A program made the position numbers and the translations under genes. Under the pieces are notes generated by a model, which was not told where the DNA came from, searched no databases, and saw nothing but the letters and a program-made list of their open reading frames with translations. A DNA stretch of 64,000 bases from Guadua angustifolia (taxonomy: Eukaryota; Streptophyta; Magnoliopsida; Poales; Poaceae), in the NCBI GenBank assembly GCA_036346375.1, contig CM070504.1:6569890-6633889 (forward strand), in the 5' to 3' direction. Positions 35,703-46,182 of the stretch are shown one piece after another (within the stretch, counting starts at the first letter, position 1; every line of letters starts with the position of its first letter).

Positions 35703-35989
35703 GAAAGCTTGGCCGGGAAAGCTCGAGCTAGCAGGCGGCTGGGAAGGCTCGGCGGTCATCGTCGGTTGGTGTCGACCAAGGTGGGCAATAGAGGTGACGT
35801 ACGGCGTCAGGTTGAGATGAGAAGGCACGGAGGGAGCAAATCCGGCGGGCAGCTGGCAAGACAAGCTAACAAGATCGATGATGAAGAGCTGACCGACGTC
35901 ATAAGAGCCCCCAGAGAAGGAACGAATGGCGCAAGTGCAACGCAAAAAGAAAAGAAAAGAAGAGTAAACCTAACTTGGCTCTGATACCA
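35703..35989 (-). mobile_element. Copia-type retrotransposon leader with primer-binding site
   Basis: On the minus strand TGGTATCAGAGCC (complement of 35977-35989) is the Met-tRNA primer-binding site, directly after the LTR end. It is followed by the start of a gag-like frame, MTSVSSSSSILL. The rest of the element is cut off at 35702 by another retroelement. Confidence 0.7.
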
Positions 35990-36900
35990 TGTTATGAATA
36001 GCATTTGTATTGAACATGAGCCTAATGGGGCAATATATACATGTACATAAGGGTATAGAAAAAAAAACCTATATAAGACAATATCTATACAAACAGAGGC
36101 GGAGCTGGGCCTCGGGCCACTGGGGCCTGGGCCCGAGGCCCAGCTCAAGTGCAACTAGTAGTAAGTAGTAACCTAGACCAGATCTGGTAGTAGCAAATCC
36201 CCCAATCGGCAGCGCTCGAACTCCAAAACCCCAGTCCCGAGTCCCACTGAGGCGCCGACGGCCGGCCTCCGCCGACAACCCAACCGCCGGCCACACCGCC
36301 GCTCCAGCAGCCAGTAGCACCGCTCCGCCTCCCGGGCTCTGGCCTTCCGCTCGGCGCCATGGCGACGCTCCCGGCCACGCCACGCCTGCTCCAGCCGCCG
36401 CCTGTCACGCTGCTGTCGCTCCGGGCCGATCCAGCCGATCCAGCAACCAAAGACCTTCGGCTCCACTCCTCTAGGCCGCCCGCTTGGAGCTCCACTCCTC
36501 CAGGCCGCCCGCTCGGAGCTCTCTGGCCGAACTGCCGAAGTGCCGAACGGTGAGTCGGTAAGAAACTGAGAAACTGAGAAATGAGAATTAAAATGGAGAC
36601 ATGGAGTAGTAGACTACTAGTAGTAGTAGCTAGTATTTAACAACTTAAAAGAGATTAAGAGAAGCTGCCTAATGACTTAAATGAGGATTTATTTTTATTA
36701 TTCCACTGAGGTCTGTTAGCACTTGATATTGATGCTTTGATGCAATCATAGAATGATAGTTGAGACTAGATTCAAGTATATTGATTTGAACAATTTATAT
36801 AGTTGGGACCAAATGTTCCTTAATTGGGTATGAATTTTTCTACCATTCTATTGTGTTATATTGTTTTGACATATTTTATCTATTTTATTTAAATGTTAAG

Positions 36901-38040
36901 TGTCGGCGTACTATACACCAGGGTACCCTATTCGCCGCACAGAAGCGCGCGTGGCCCACGTGGCGCTCTAGCAAAGGTGGGTGTTTACACCCGTCTACAG
37001 ACGTTAGTCCACGTGGCGCGCGGCGGCGGTGGGCGACCACGCCGCTGCCGGCGCCCGATCCACGTGGCGGCTTTGGCGGCGATTGGCGAAAGCACGCCAC
37101 CACCGGTGTGTCGTCCACGTGGCGCGCGGGCGGCGGTGGCGACCACGCCGCTCACCGGCGCCACCACGTGGCGGCTCGGCGGCGATTGGCGGCACGCCAC
37201 CACCACCGGTGTCGGTCCACGTGGCGCGCGGCGGCAGTGGCGACCACGCCGCTCGCCGGCGCCCGATCCACGTGGCGTTCGGCGGCTTTGGCGGCGATTG
37301 GCACGCCTTCACCGGTGCCGGTCCACGTGGCGCGGGCGGCAGTGGTGACCACGCCGCCGCCCGGCGCCAGCCCACGTGGCATGCGAGCGAAGCACACTTC
37401 GCCGTTTGTTTCATTGCCATGCAAAAGGGTGGAATGCGGTGGCTTCATCCTCGAAGTTTCTTCGCCACCGTCATCGTGTCGAGACGAGCTCGCTGCACCG
37501 AGCATGTCGGTCCCAAGGAATTCTGCTACAAGCCCGTTCCTCTGACACCTCACACCTACTCGTGGCAGAGGGGTCACATTCCGGAAGAACCGAGCGAAGG
37601 CATGCGCTGGCATTAATTAGCGCCGAAGGAACGGGACAGCGCATAAAGGTGTAGTAAATGCATGTAAGATAGGCATGATGACATCCCTCCTCCATCTGAC
37701 TCGTGTAAGCCCGTGCATATAAGAGCACTTGAGAGGGGAAAAAAGGGGAAGAGAGAAAAGAGAGACTCAACAGAAGAGCTGGTCACCAGCAAGCTCTGTA
37801 ACCAAGTCCAAAATACTCAATCCAAAATCAGGCAGGACGTAAGGCTATTACCCTTCTTTGAGGGGGGCCTGAACCTGGGTAAAATCGGTGTGTTCATTGA
37901 CTTGAAGAGGCACTAGGATTCGTTAGTGTGAGAGGTACTGGGGTTTCCCTCTGCTAGGGTTAGCCAATTACCAAAGCCACCCCCCTATCGAACTAAACCC
38001 GGTCTGTAGACTTGGGCCTGTCAGGTGGAATACGCCGACA
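36901..38040. mobile_element. Solo LTR (Gypsy-like), 1140 bp
   Basis: It begins TGTCGGCGTACTATACACC and ends GGAATACGCCGACA, so the ends are inverted repeats of the TG...CA type. It is flanked by the 5-bp duplication TTAAG (36896-36900, 38041-38045). The downstream half looks like an LTR promoter and R/U5 region ('gtgcatataagagc' near 37713 as a TATA box, then 'caagctctgtaaccaagtcc'). No second LTR or internal region is present, so it is a recombination remnant. Confidence 0.88.
36957..37378. repeat. 104-bp tandem repeat carrying nine G-boxes
   Basis: GC-rich minisatellite of about four units. CACGTG, each time within CCACGTGGC, occurs at 36957, 37010, 37061, 37116, 37165, 37218, 37269, 37324 and 37373, with steps of 53, 51, 55, 49, 53, 51, 55, 49. 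Each unit also contains 'gcgaccacgccgc' and 'ggcggcgattggc'. It lies in the upstream (U3-like) half of the solo LTR. Confidence 0.92.
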
Positions 38041-38256
38041 TTAAGTATGGAATTTAAATTTATCTTTAATTGTGTATTTGTGTAGTGTTTTTATTGTACC
38101 TCGGTATGGATAGTATTTAGCGTTAGTTATTGTCGTTTAGTTTTCGGCCCGAGGCTTTAACAAATTCTGGCTCCGCCACTGTATACAAAACTAATAATCT
38201 CTATATAAGACAACTAGAAATCTTTTATATAAGACAACTAGGGATATTGTCTAACA

Positions 38257-38650
38257 GTCTGAAAGCAAATGGGGTTCGGGTTGACCTTTTATGGTTTCTT
38301 GTAAACATGGTCATTGAGGTGTTATTATACCACTGACACTACCAGTACTAGTACATATTATTTTTTGTTTTGTCAACTGGGGTGTTGGCGCTGGACCTAC
38401 TAGAGACTTCAGGTTAGCTGCCGCCATGTTGCACCTGCAAACATGATAGCAAAATGCCAAAATGAGCATTAGTATTTTGCCTTTAATTTGTTTGCTTCTG
38501 TGTTTCACCTGTAAGTCAACCCGGCTGGAGCATTTGTCTCATGGCATTCCATAACTTGGAACTATTCACTGTTGTCCTCGCCTCTCTCGTATAGAACTGA
38601 AGTTTATTTCTTACTTAGGCAACCGTGTAAGACAGATAACTTAATATGTA
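38257..38650. other. Intergenic, no feature supported
   Basis: No gene or complete element recognised. Confidence 0.4.
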
Positions 38651-38905
38651 CTCTCTCCATTCTTTTTTACTTGACGTTTGACTTTTTCTGGTCTTCAAGA
38701 TGTGATTTGAACGCTACTTTTTATATTACATGATGACGTACTAATAAAAATCATAGTATTATGAAAATAGTTTTAGCGATAAATCTAATATTATAATTTT
38801 CATGTAGCCAATCCAAATAGTTTTAAACTAATTTGCGGTTAAAATTTAGAAAATTTGACGGCATAGATTCTACTACGATAAGTAATTAAAAAAGAACTGA
38901 GGGGG
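38651..38905. mobile_element. Stowaway MITE, 255 bp
   Basis: The ends are CTCTCTCCATTCTTTTTTAC and, inverted, CCCCCTCAGTTCTTTTTTAA, the classic Stowaway pattern. TA flanks it on both sides (38649-38650, 38906-38907). Non-coding. Confidence 0.85.
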
Positions 38906-39279
38906 TACGACAGAAGAACAAGAACTGACCCTGTCGAAATTTTGTCCGCAGGCTTCATCACTTTCAGCATGCCTAGTGGTTGTAATGATAAAACACCACT
39001 GATCGCACGCGTACACATTTTTTGTTCAAGAACTCATGTTGAGTATACTCAACGATAGCACGTTCTCAAGTTTATTCCATAGTACAGTAGAAGTGGATTC
39101 ACGCCGACAACATCATGCCCGTTCTTTAAAAAGTAAAACTCTGAAGTATTTCAAGTTGCTCATATGGCCGGTGATCTCTGACCGGCATTCGATTCTGGCA
39201 ACATTAACGTGTAAAATAAAAAGACCTTCAGCATCCACTTGGAAAGCTGATTCTTCTCGCACAATCTAGAACAATATAG

Positions 39280-39672
39280 GCTCTGTTCGGGACAGTTTAT
39301 ACATAGCTTATGTTTAAAAGAAAAGCAGATTGTCTGCCGAACGGGAGGATTCTAGACAGTTTCTCCCAGAATCAGAATCTGATTTATATACAGAATCAGA
39401 AACTGTCACCCACCTGATTCTGCGGATTCTGACTCAGATTCTGCGAGTTCCGCATCCCACGAGTCGTCGCAGGCACAAGGGCTTCCGCTGTCGTCCCCAG
39501 GCCCCTCCACTACCCTCATCCGTCACTGACGCCGATCAACAATCAGCATAGACAATCAGGATTGCCAAATGACCAGATTCTCCAGTCAGCAGATTCTTCA
39601 GACATCCGCTTCTACAGACAGCTGACTATAATTCAGAATCTGCACAATCGAAAATTGTTCCGAAGGGACGTA
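39280..39672. mobile_element. Possible MITE with degenerate inverted ends
   Basis: The left end 'ggctctgttcgggacag' weakly matches the inverted right end 'gtcccttcggaacaa'. The interior repeats 'cagaatctga' and 'gattctg' several times in both directions. No clean target duplication was found. Confidence 0.4.
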
Positions 39673-40295
39673 TTATGTATATATGCGCCTTTGTGTGGCT
39701 TTTTGGGCAATCCCTGTCTTGTTGGCAAGTAAAGACGAGATGATTGGTGTCAGTGCCAGACCGGTAGTAGTGGAACGGTCTACCATGGCAGTACATACAG
39801 CTCAAGCTCACTTTCTTTGATTCCTACTTTCCTTTTCGTTTTGCCCTTCACCTCGAATGGTCCTTCTGAAATGTCAACTACATGCTAGTGCGATGTGTCG
39901 AAAGCTTTGGAATGCTTCCATTGCCCACAACATTAATTTGTTAATGCCTGAAAATGGTCAGTTGTTTAGCATATCTAACACGCTTTTGTCAATCCCCTTT
40001 TTGGGGTTGATTTGACTTAGCAAAGTGCCTCCAGGAACAACCCAAGAATTTAAAAATGCGAAAGAGATCACCAACAAAATTAATAACGCATATAATTAAA
40101 GTATTCAACAAAGATTAAGCATTTTCATTCATTAACAATAATATCATACAACAATCGCATATTACAATGTCACAATTGCCCTAAGACCTAAACTTATGTG
40201 GATCTTCAACTTCAATTCCCTAAAATAGTTAATCATGCATACAACTGAAAGATAAATAATGTTAAAATTAAAAGATATAGTGTTGCCATCAGACC
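39673..40295. other. Intergenic / retroelement flank of the large hAT
   Basis: No gene seen. The AT-rich stretch 40080-40287 probably belongs to the same retroelement as 46183-48240, interrupted by the hAT at 40296-46174; their identical flanks (ATCAGACC) join smoothly. Confidence 0.4.
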
Positions 40296-40597
40296 TAGAC
40301 CTGGGAATTGGGCCGGCCGGGCCGGCACGGCCCGGGCCCATCGTGCCTTGTGCCTGGTCCACATCGGTGCACGCCCGCCTTATTCCTCAGCTTGCCCAAG
40401 CTTACATCGGCACCTTTTAGAGGCCCACTGGCACGAAAGCACGTCGGGCCGTCTCGGGTCGGGCTGGCACGAGCATGATACATCTACCAAGGCGCAGTCG
40501 TAGTCTTGCAGAGGTCTAGGGTTTCCAGGCTCTTCCATCCCCGTCTCCTCCCTCTCCACTCATGGGCAGCATTCTAGATCCAAGCATCAAGGCCCAA

Positions 40598-41424
40598 CAA
40601 AGGGCGTATGCACTAGGGGGCTAAGGTGGGCTAGAGCCCCACCGTGCCCCCTCCCTCCCTCTAAGTTAGATAAATTTAAGAAAAATTTGTCTACAAATTT
40701 AGAGAAGCTCCGAGTTAAACAATTACTTGATGAATTTTCGATGGAGTTTTGAGATGCATTACTTGTCTAGACCTAAGAGGTTTATTTGCAAATTTTAAAC
40801 ATGGTAGGCTTTTTTCGACTTTCGAGTTTTATTAGGATGATTTCTCATCATATGATCGTATGGTTTTGAAAGCACAACTTGACTTATTCATTGATGACTT
40901 AAGAAGAAAGAATTTTCAAGTTGTGATGAATTTGCTAGTCTCACGGTGATGATGGTTGAAACAAAAAGCATGTTGTTTATCCATTAGTCTATAGGCTTAT
41001 TAAATTAGTATTAGTTTTACGCGTAGTGCTATAGTCGAAAGGGCTTTCTCGGCAATAAAGATTATCAAGACAGATTGCATAATAAGATAAGTGATGACCG
41101 GTTAAATGATCTCATGGTATACTACAACGAACGAGATATATTTTCCAAGATAGACATAGAAGATATTTTGTAACGTTTTCAAAACATAAAACCCGTAAAT
41201 ATCAACTATCAACTCTTAGAAGCAATGATCGGTACATTTTTTCTTTGTAATGTTACGTATTTATATTATATGCATCGTTAGATAAGTGTTGATATTTTTA
41301 TATTACATATATCATTCTATCGTGTTCTATATTCTAAAAAATACTATATATATTAATATTATATATATATATTAGTTTAGAGATCTCAATTTTAGCCCCT
41401 CCTTTCTAAGTTTGGATCGCATCG
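40598..41424 (+). mobile_element. Nested hAT relic (TTF/ZMYM1-like transposase C-terminus)
   Basis: It is flanked by an 8-bp duplication AGGCCCAA (40590-40597, 41425-41432). The left end is CAAAGGGCGTATGC; the right end is a mutated GGATC-type terminus. The plus strand reads, with stops and frameshifts, LIKLVLVLP, then a block like VERAFSAIKIIKTD, then LNDLMVYYNERDIFSKID. This is the C-terminal dimerisation region of TTF-finger hAT transposases. Internally deleted and dead. Confidence 0.75.
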
Positions 41425-41884
41425 AGGCCCAAGATAGCGCAGATCCGCTGCCACCGGCGGCGGAGGGCGACCGGCGACCTTCCGCGGCGGCGTAAGGGAT
41501 GCAAATTAGGCTGCGGCACGTGGCGATCTTGGCGTGGTCGCTGCGGTGAGGATCTTGGCGTGGTCTGCTGCCATCGGCGAAGTCACTAGGTACCGCGCAG
41601 CCGCAATCGCCATATTCGTGTCCTCATCGAGATCTGGAGCTACCTCGGCGCGCCGCCGCCTTCGCCTGGAAACACTCGACGCAGGTGCTTTCTTTCTTCG
41701 CCTCGTGGCCGACGTGCTCCTCCTCACTCGCCCGGCATTTGGCGGATCTGTGCTCTCTTGGACAGTTGGATACTTGGATGGAGGTTGAGGAACAGCTTGG
41801 CTTGTCTGATCAGAACAACTCTTCTGAAAATTGGAATTAATCCTCTCTCTCTCTCTCTTTTCGTGCAAGGCGATGGGGGCATGC

Positions 41885-41953
41885 GGACAGTGGAAGCATC
41901 ATGAGGTCAAGGTCAAGGACTCCAAGACCCTTCTCTTTGGTGAGAAGGAGGTA
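41885..41953 (+). pseudogene. Captured exon fragment of cytosolic glyceraldehyde-3-phosphate dehydrogenase
   Basis: Plus-strand frame GQWKHHEV followed directly by [15 protein letters not shown] (23 codons), the N-terminal region of plant cytosolic GAPDH (GapC). The match then breaks: 'ttgcaggaatcc' may be the following GapC codons (RNP) with a deletion. An unplaced open stretch ([20 protein letters not shown]) follows at about 41975-42050 and could be a further fragment. Truncated at both ends; not a functional enzyme. Confidence 0.8.
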
Positions 41954-42419
41954 CTTGCAGGAATCCTTTGGGTCGCTTCTATAAGATGACCGTAGGAGGC
42001 TTCGACAAATGGGCAACGGTTGAATTCTCGAAGGCATTCGGTAGTGCTCACAAACTAAATGTCATTGCTTGTTTTTGTGGTGTTATGATATCATAAGTAA
42101 AGTGCATACTGCATAATGCTGCAATATCATCGTTGTTCTACTGACATCATTAGCATACTACACATTGCGCACTAGTGTTAGATTATTCATTAACAGTTGG
42201 TGAAAGTTATGAAATTTTGATGCTTCATAGCCACAATTTCATCTCCTATTGTAGTTGGCATCATCATCAGGCGGTAGAAGGTGGTGGCGGCACCTTTTTC
42301 AGTTTTTTACCATGCGTTTGCGGCGCTTCGACGATTCTCGTCATCCGGTTGTCGCCATCAGCTTAAGCTTATTGTGAATGATTGCCATGAATGGACATAG
42401 GATCTCCGATTCTCAAGTG

Positions 42420-42861
42420 GAGGCTATCCAAAAGGAGCTTGCACGCTACAACGGTGGTGAACCAACCTTCTCTCGATGATGAAATGCAAAGATCGGCACT
42501 AATGAGAACACTTTGTGGAAACGTCTGAATTATGGAATCTACTGCAAGAACACGATGGTAAGATCTAATGTTTGACTAGTGATCTCAATTGCCGAGAGTT
42601 TGAAGGCCCCGGATGGAGTTTTCGATCTTGTCCGTATTTTGCATGTACTTTTTCGACAAAATAGGTATAGCCTCTTCATTACTATATTTACCATTCACAT
42701 TTCATTCTGTCTCCATTACAGGGAAGAAATGCAAGGTCCGTAAGAGGCGCGAAAAGTTTGATGCTTCAAAGGGTTTTAGATTTTCTACATATTCTCACTG
42801 GTGGATCAAGCAAGCAATACGCAAGTCTGTTTTAGAACAAACCCAGATAATTCGCTTGCCA
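42420..42861 (+). pseudogene. Captured fragment of a nuclear gene for a plastid RNA polymerase sigma factor
   Basis: Sigma-70 region 2 is readable on the plus strand. First comes QKELARYNGGEPTFSR, then TLWKRLNYGIYCKNTMVRSN, then LVISIAE and EFEGPG-like text, a short GT/AG intron (42665-42720), and then FDASKGFRFSTYSHWWIKQA followed by IRKSVLEQTQIIRLP up to a donor-like GTATG at 42862. The last part is the conserved region 2.3-2.4 that melts and reads the -10 element. There are in-frame stops (for example after TFSR) and small indels (near 42735). The retained intron shows DNA-level capture rather than retroposition. Resembles SIG1/SIG2-type plant factors. Confidence 0.85.
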
Positions 42862-43221
42862 GTATGTCTTCTTTCTCCTTGTACTTTCACAATTTAATTT
42901 CTGACTTTGTTGTCCCACATTGGAGGCGACAAGGATGATAAATTTAATTTCTGACATGCACTATGATAAGGCGATTTGAGGTTATGATAAGGATCTGCAA
43001 AGGTAACATATAATCGAACTATTCTATTTTTGTGTGTATTGTACTGTATATTCTTTTACGATTAAAAACTTTGATTGGCTTTAAAACTTTGATGCAATTT
43101 GAGGGAACTAATTTTTATTAATAGGTTCTGCCTCGTTAAAAACCTTACACCCCAGTATAGGGTTCCCTCTGTAAGGAAAAGAGTACAGAACCATATTTAA
43201 ATCTTAGTACCAAATTACATA

Positions 43222-45321
43222 TTACTCATCATCGTTCAAATCTTGAAATGCCTGCTCAAGCTCTGGATCCTCTAATTGATGTTGCTTCCTTTCATCCTCT
43301 CTCTGCCAATCTTTGAGGCAAGTATTTGCCTCCACTGTCTCAGGTGAAAGAGATGATCTTCTTTCTTCTATTATTCTCCCAACCGTGCTAAATGTTGCCT
43401 CAGAGGAAACCGTAGAGATTGGAACGATTAGAATATCCCTTGCAAAATGTGATAGGACCGGAAAGCTATATTGATGTTCCCTCCACCATTCTAGGAGCTT
43501 CACCTTCTCGCCCCTTAGCGTTCGATCTGTGGCTGCAAAGTTAGTAGAAAGGTAGTGATTGAGTTCAACATTAGGATTCCACCTTTGACTCGAGGTTGAG
43601 CTAGTCATTTCTTTGCCCTTCCCTCTCTTCCACAAGTGTGATGTCAAGCTTATATCAGATGTATATGTCTCCTGGTCAGTAGCACATGATTCCATCTGAC
43701 TTTCGCCATACTTCTTGTAGTACAAGCTGTATACTCGAAACAAGTCATCTTTCACATGATTGTAAGCTTCTGAAAAATCTAAATCAAGTGCATCTCCTAT
43801 TCCCTCCATAGCAGTTTGCAGTCCATCTAACTTCTTGCGAGGATAAAAAATGGTAGCAAAACAATAAACATATGATATAGAACCAAAATATTTCAGAAAT
43901 TTTACCTCCATTGGTGCAACAATAGAGCTTAAATGTGGATCATGCCTATACTTAGCAAATGCCTTAGCAATTAACCAAATGTATTCAATTACTAAGCATG
44001 ATGTAGGATAATAAATACCAGATAGAACATTAGTTGCTGCATAAAATGTGAGTAAAAAATCTCTAAAACGACTAGCAATAGTCCAATCAGAATCAGTTAG
44101 TACCAAATCACTATCTTCAGCATTTACATTCACAAAGACAGTAATAATTTTTTCATACCCATCTAGCTTTTTTAGCATGATGTACGTCGAATTCCACCTT
44201 ACCTTTATATCAAGACCGAACTTTCTTGGTCGCTTATTATTGGCCCTGCAATACTCAGCAAACTTATGAGCGACTTGAGGACTACTAGAAATGTAACGAA
44301 CAGCAGCACGTATGTTATTTAAATATTTGCTAATCACTGTTATACCATCCTGAACAACCAGATTAATAATGTGACACACACACCTTTGATGAATAACATA
44401 TCCATTTATGTATGATTGAATATGAGGCCCATAAAATCTATGGCGGTGGTATTTGAAGAAGCATTATCCGAGTAATGAAAGAATCTTATCTTGTATCTTA
44501 AAATCTTGAACTACTTCAAGTATATGTTTGGCAATTGCATCTCCAAGTGTGAATCATCCATGAGCTTAAATCCTATGACTCTCTTATTTAGAGTGTATCC
44601 TTCATCTAAATAATGTGCAACAACACTAATATAACATGTTCTTTGATGTGATGAAGTCCAAATATCTGAAGTTAAAGCAAATGAAAACTGAACTTTAAGG
44701 AAATTTTCTTTCAGCATAGATAGCTCTTTCTTATATAATGATATTATATCGATTTGGTAGTTTTTCTAGTGACAAGTCGATATTGTGGGCAAAAGGCACG
44801 TTGAATCATTCTTTGAAAATTACGGCTTTCACCCATCATAATTGGTAGATCTTCAGAGACAATATATCGTGCTATTTCATCTCTTGCTACCTGTGGGTTG
44901 TAAACCCAAGTACTTATAGTGCCATCGGCTGAAAAGTTTAGTTGCGTTTGCACTCCTCTTTGTGTCTGTCCTAACTTTTTTAAGCATGCCTTGTAGTGCC
45001 GATTTAAATGTCCTGTGCCTCCACTCGAACCTGCACTTAAATCATCTTACAAGATTTACATGTTCCAATTACTGCTTTACACCGTCGACGTAAATCGGTT
45101 AAGCTTTGTAAAATGCTTCCAACATTCTCGCCTTTGCAAGTGCTTCCACCGAGGTCGGGCAGGTGCCGCCGACATCGTGTCGCAACACCACCATCGCCGC
45201 TTGATGGTTCTGTAGCCGCTGCGGATGGAGTAAACCCCTCATGTCCAACATTAGCAGCTGCGGCGTCCTCATAGCCCTCCGTGCCATCCAAGTGCGTATC
45301 ATCCATGCCATAATGTCCCAT
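43222..45321 (-). pseudogene. hAT transposase relic (RICESLEEPER/BED zinc-finger type)
   Basis: Order on the minus strand: a low-complexity N-terminus; a BED-finger (CKSCK about 45045, then GTGHLNRHYKACLKK about 44980); then VARDEIARYIVSEDLPI; then FSFALTSDIWTSSHQRTCYI; then SDNASSNTTAIDF in another frame; then a 385-codon frame (43222-44379) from CHIINLVVQDGI through KVRWNSTYIMLKKL to the dimerisation block NPNVELNHYLS...LLEWWREHQYSFPVLS and VSSEATFSTVGRIIEERRSS. At least two frame breaks (about 44390-44450 and 44720) separate the parts, so it is probably inactive. It is the element's own gene. Confidence 0.88.
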
Positions 45322-46182
45322 ACTTGGGAGAGTTGGCGTGGATTAATGTGGCTGTCATCTTCACCTAGAGGCAAAAGCAAAAACTGATAGGTGAGAATCA
45401 TGAGATCTGGACATTAGGAATAAATGAATGATGCATACAGACTTCACATGCACATACATGTTTTGTTGGGCAGAGTTTGGACTGAATCACTAAAATATGG
45501 AATCTAGATGAAGATTGAAGAGTGAAGATGAGAATCATGAGATGGTGAGCTAACTCACGTGGTGCAGATTGTGGTCGTGGGCCCCGTGGCCCTCTTGTGG
45601 CAAGCCTTTTCTTCTTCATATTCAATGAATCAGTTCTGAGTTTGACTTCTGAACGTCGCAGGTGCGTGGTGCTAGTGCCTGGATGCCTGGTCGCTGGTGC
45701 GTGGTGCTGGTGCCTGGACGCCTGGTGGACTGGACAGGACGACTGGTGAACTGAAGAAATGATGAACTGAAGAACTCAAGAGTCAAGAACATATACATCC
45801 TACGTCGCCCTACAGGTCACAGGGAACGAAGAGTTTATTTAATGTAATTGCCTCCTCGCTTCTAGTATCTGTAATGCTATTCACTTTCTAATTAATGGTG
45901 TGAGCTTATTTACTTAGCACATCCTAGTATCCTACGCCCTACAGATCACAGGAAACGAAGAGTTTATTTAATGTCACAGGGAACAAAGAGATTATCTATT
46001 TAGGCTCAAATCGGGCGTCTTGCGCCCATCGTGTTTAGAATCTAGGCCCTACCAACCCGATATTCAGCCATCTTGCCCTACCCATTAGAATTCGGGTTGG
46101 GTCGTGCTTCGTGCCACCTATTTCGGGTCGTGCTCGTGCTGGCCCACTTGGGCCCGACCCAATTTCCAGGTCTAATCAGACC

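Larger units (their letters stand above)
36094..38181. mobile_element. hAT element with perfect 8-bp target duplication, containing a solo LTR
   Basis: The ends are CAGAGGCGGAGCTGGGCC and, inverted, CAGTGGCGGAGCCAGAAT. The 8-bp duplication TATACAAA is perfect (36086-36093, 38182-38189). The hAT body is about 950 bp once the solo LTR (36901-38040) is removed. It has no transposase, and 36180-36550 is GC-rich sequence of unknown origin. Confidence 0.88.
35990..38256 (-). mobile_element. Copia LTR (~170 bp) split by a hAT insertion
   Basis: It starts TGTTATGAATAGC (35990) and ends GATATTGTCTAACA (38256), the TG...CA form in either direction. It directly adjoins the primer-binding site. 35990-36093 and 38190-38256 are LTR sequence; 36094-38181 is a hAT element inside it. 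'tatataagacaa' phrases occur on both sides of the insertion. Confidence 0.7.
40296..46174 (-). mobile_element. Large hAT transposon with captured host-gene fragments (Pack-hAT)
   Basis: The terminal repeats are TAGACCTGGGAATTGGGCC and, inverted at the right, TAGACCTGGAAATTGGGTC. The 8-bp target duplication ATCAGACC is perfect (40288-40295, 46175-46182). 5879 bp. The minus strand carries a BED-finger/hAT transposase relic (43222-45321). On the plus strand lie fragments of a cytosolic GAPDH gene (41885-41953) and a plastid sigma-factor gene (42420-42861). A smaller hAT relic (40598-41424) is nested inside. The sequence near both ends is GC-rich with GGGCC-type subterminal motifs. Confidence 0.9.

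Noticed and set aside
35095..35820. 241-codon plus-strand frame and overlapping frames on both strands
   Set aside because: Lies in GC-rich retroelement DNA with every frame open; no domain and biased low-complexity composition.
36957..37378. Regular spacing considered as a CRISPR-like array
   Set aside because: Eukaryotic nuclear context, both repeat halves conserved with no unique spacers; it is a minisatellite.
36853..37616. Long overlapping frames rich in His-Val-Ala-Arg repeats
   Set aside because: They simply translate the 104-bp G-box minisatellite in several frames.
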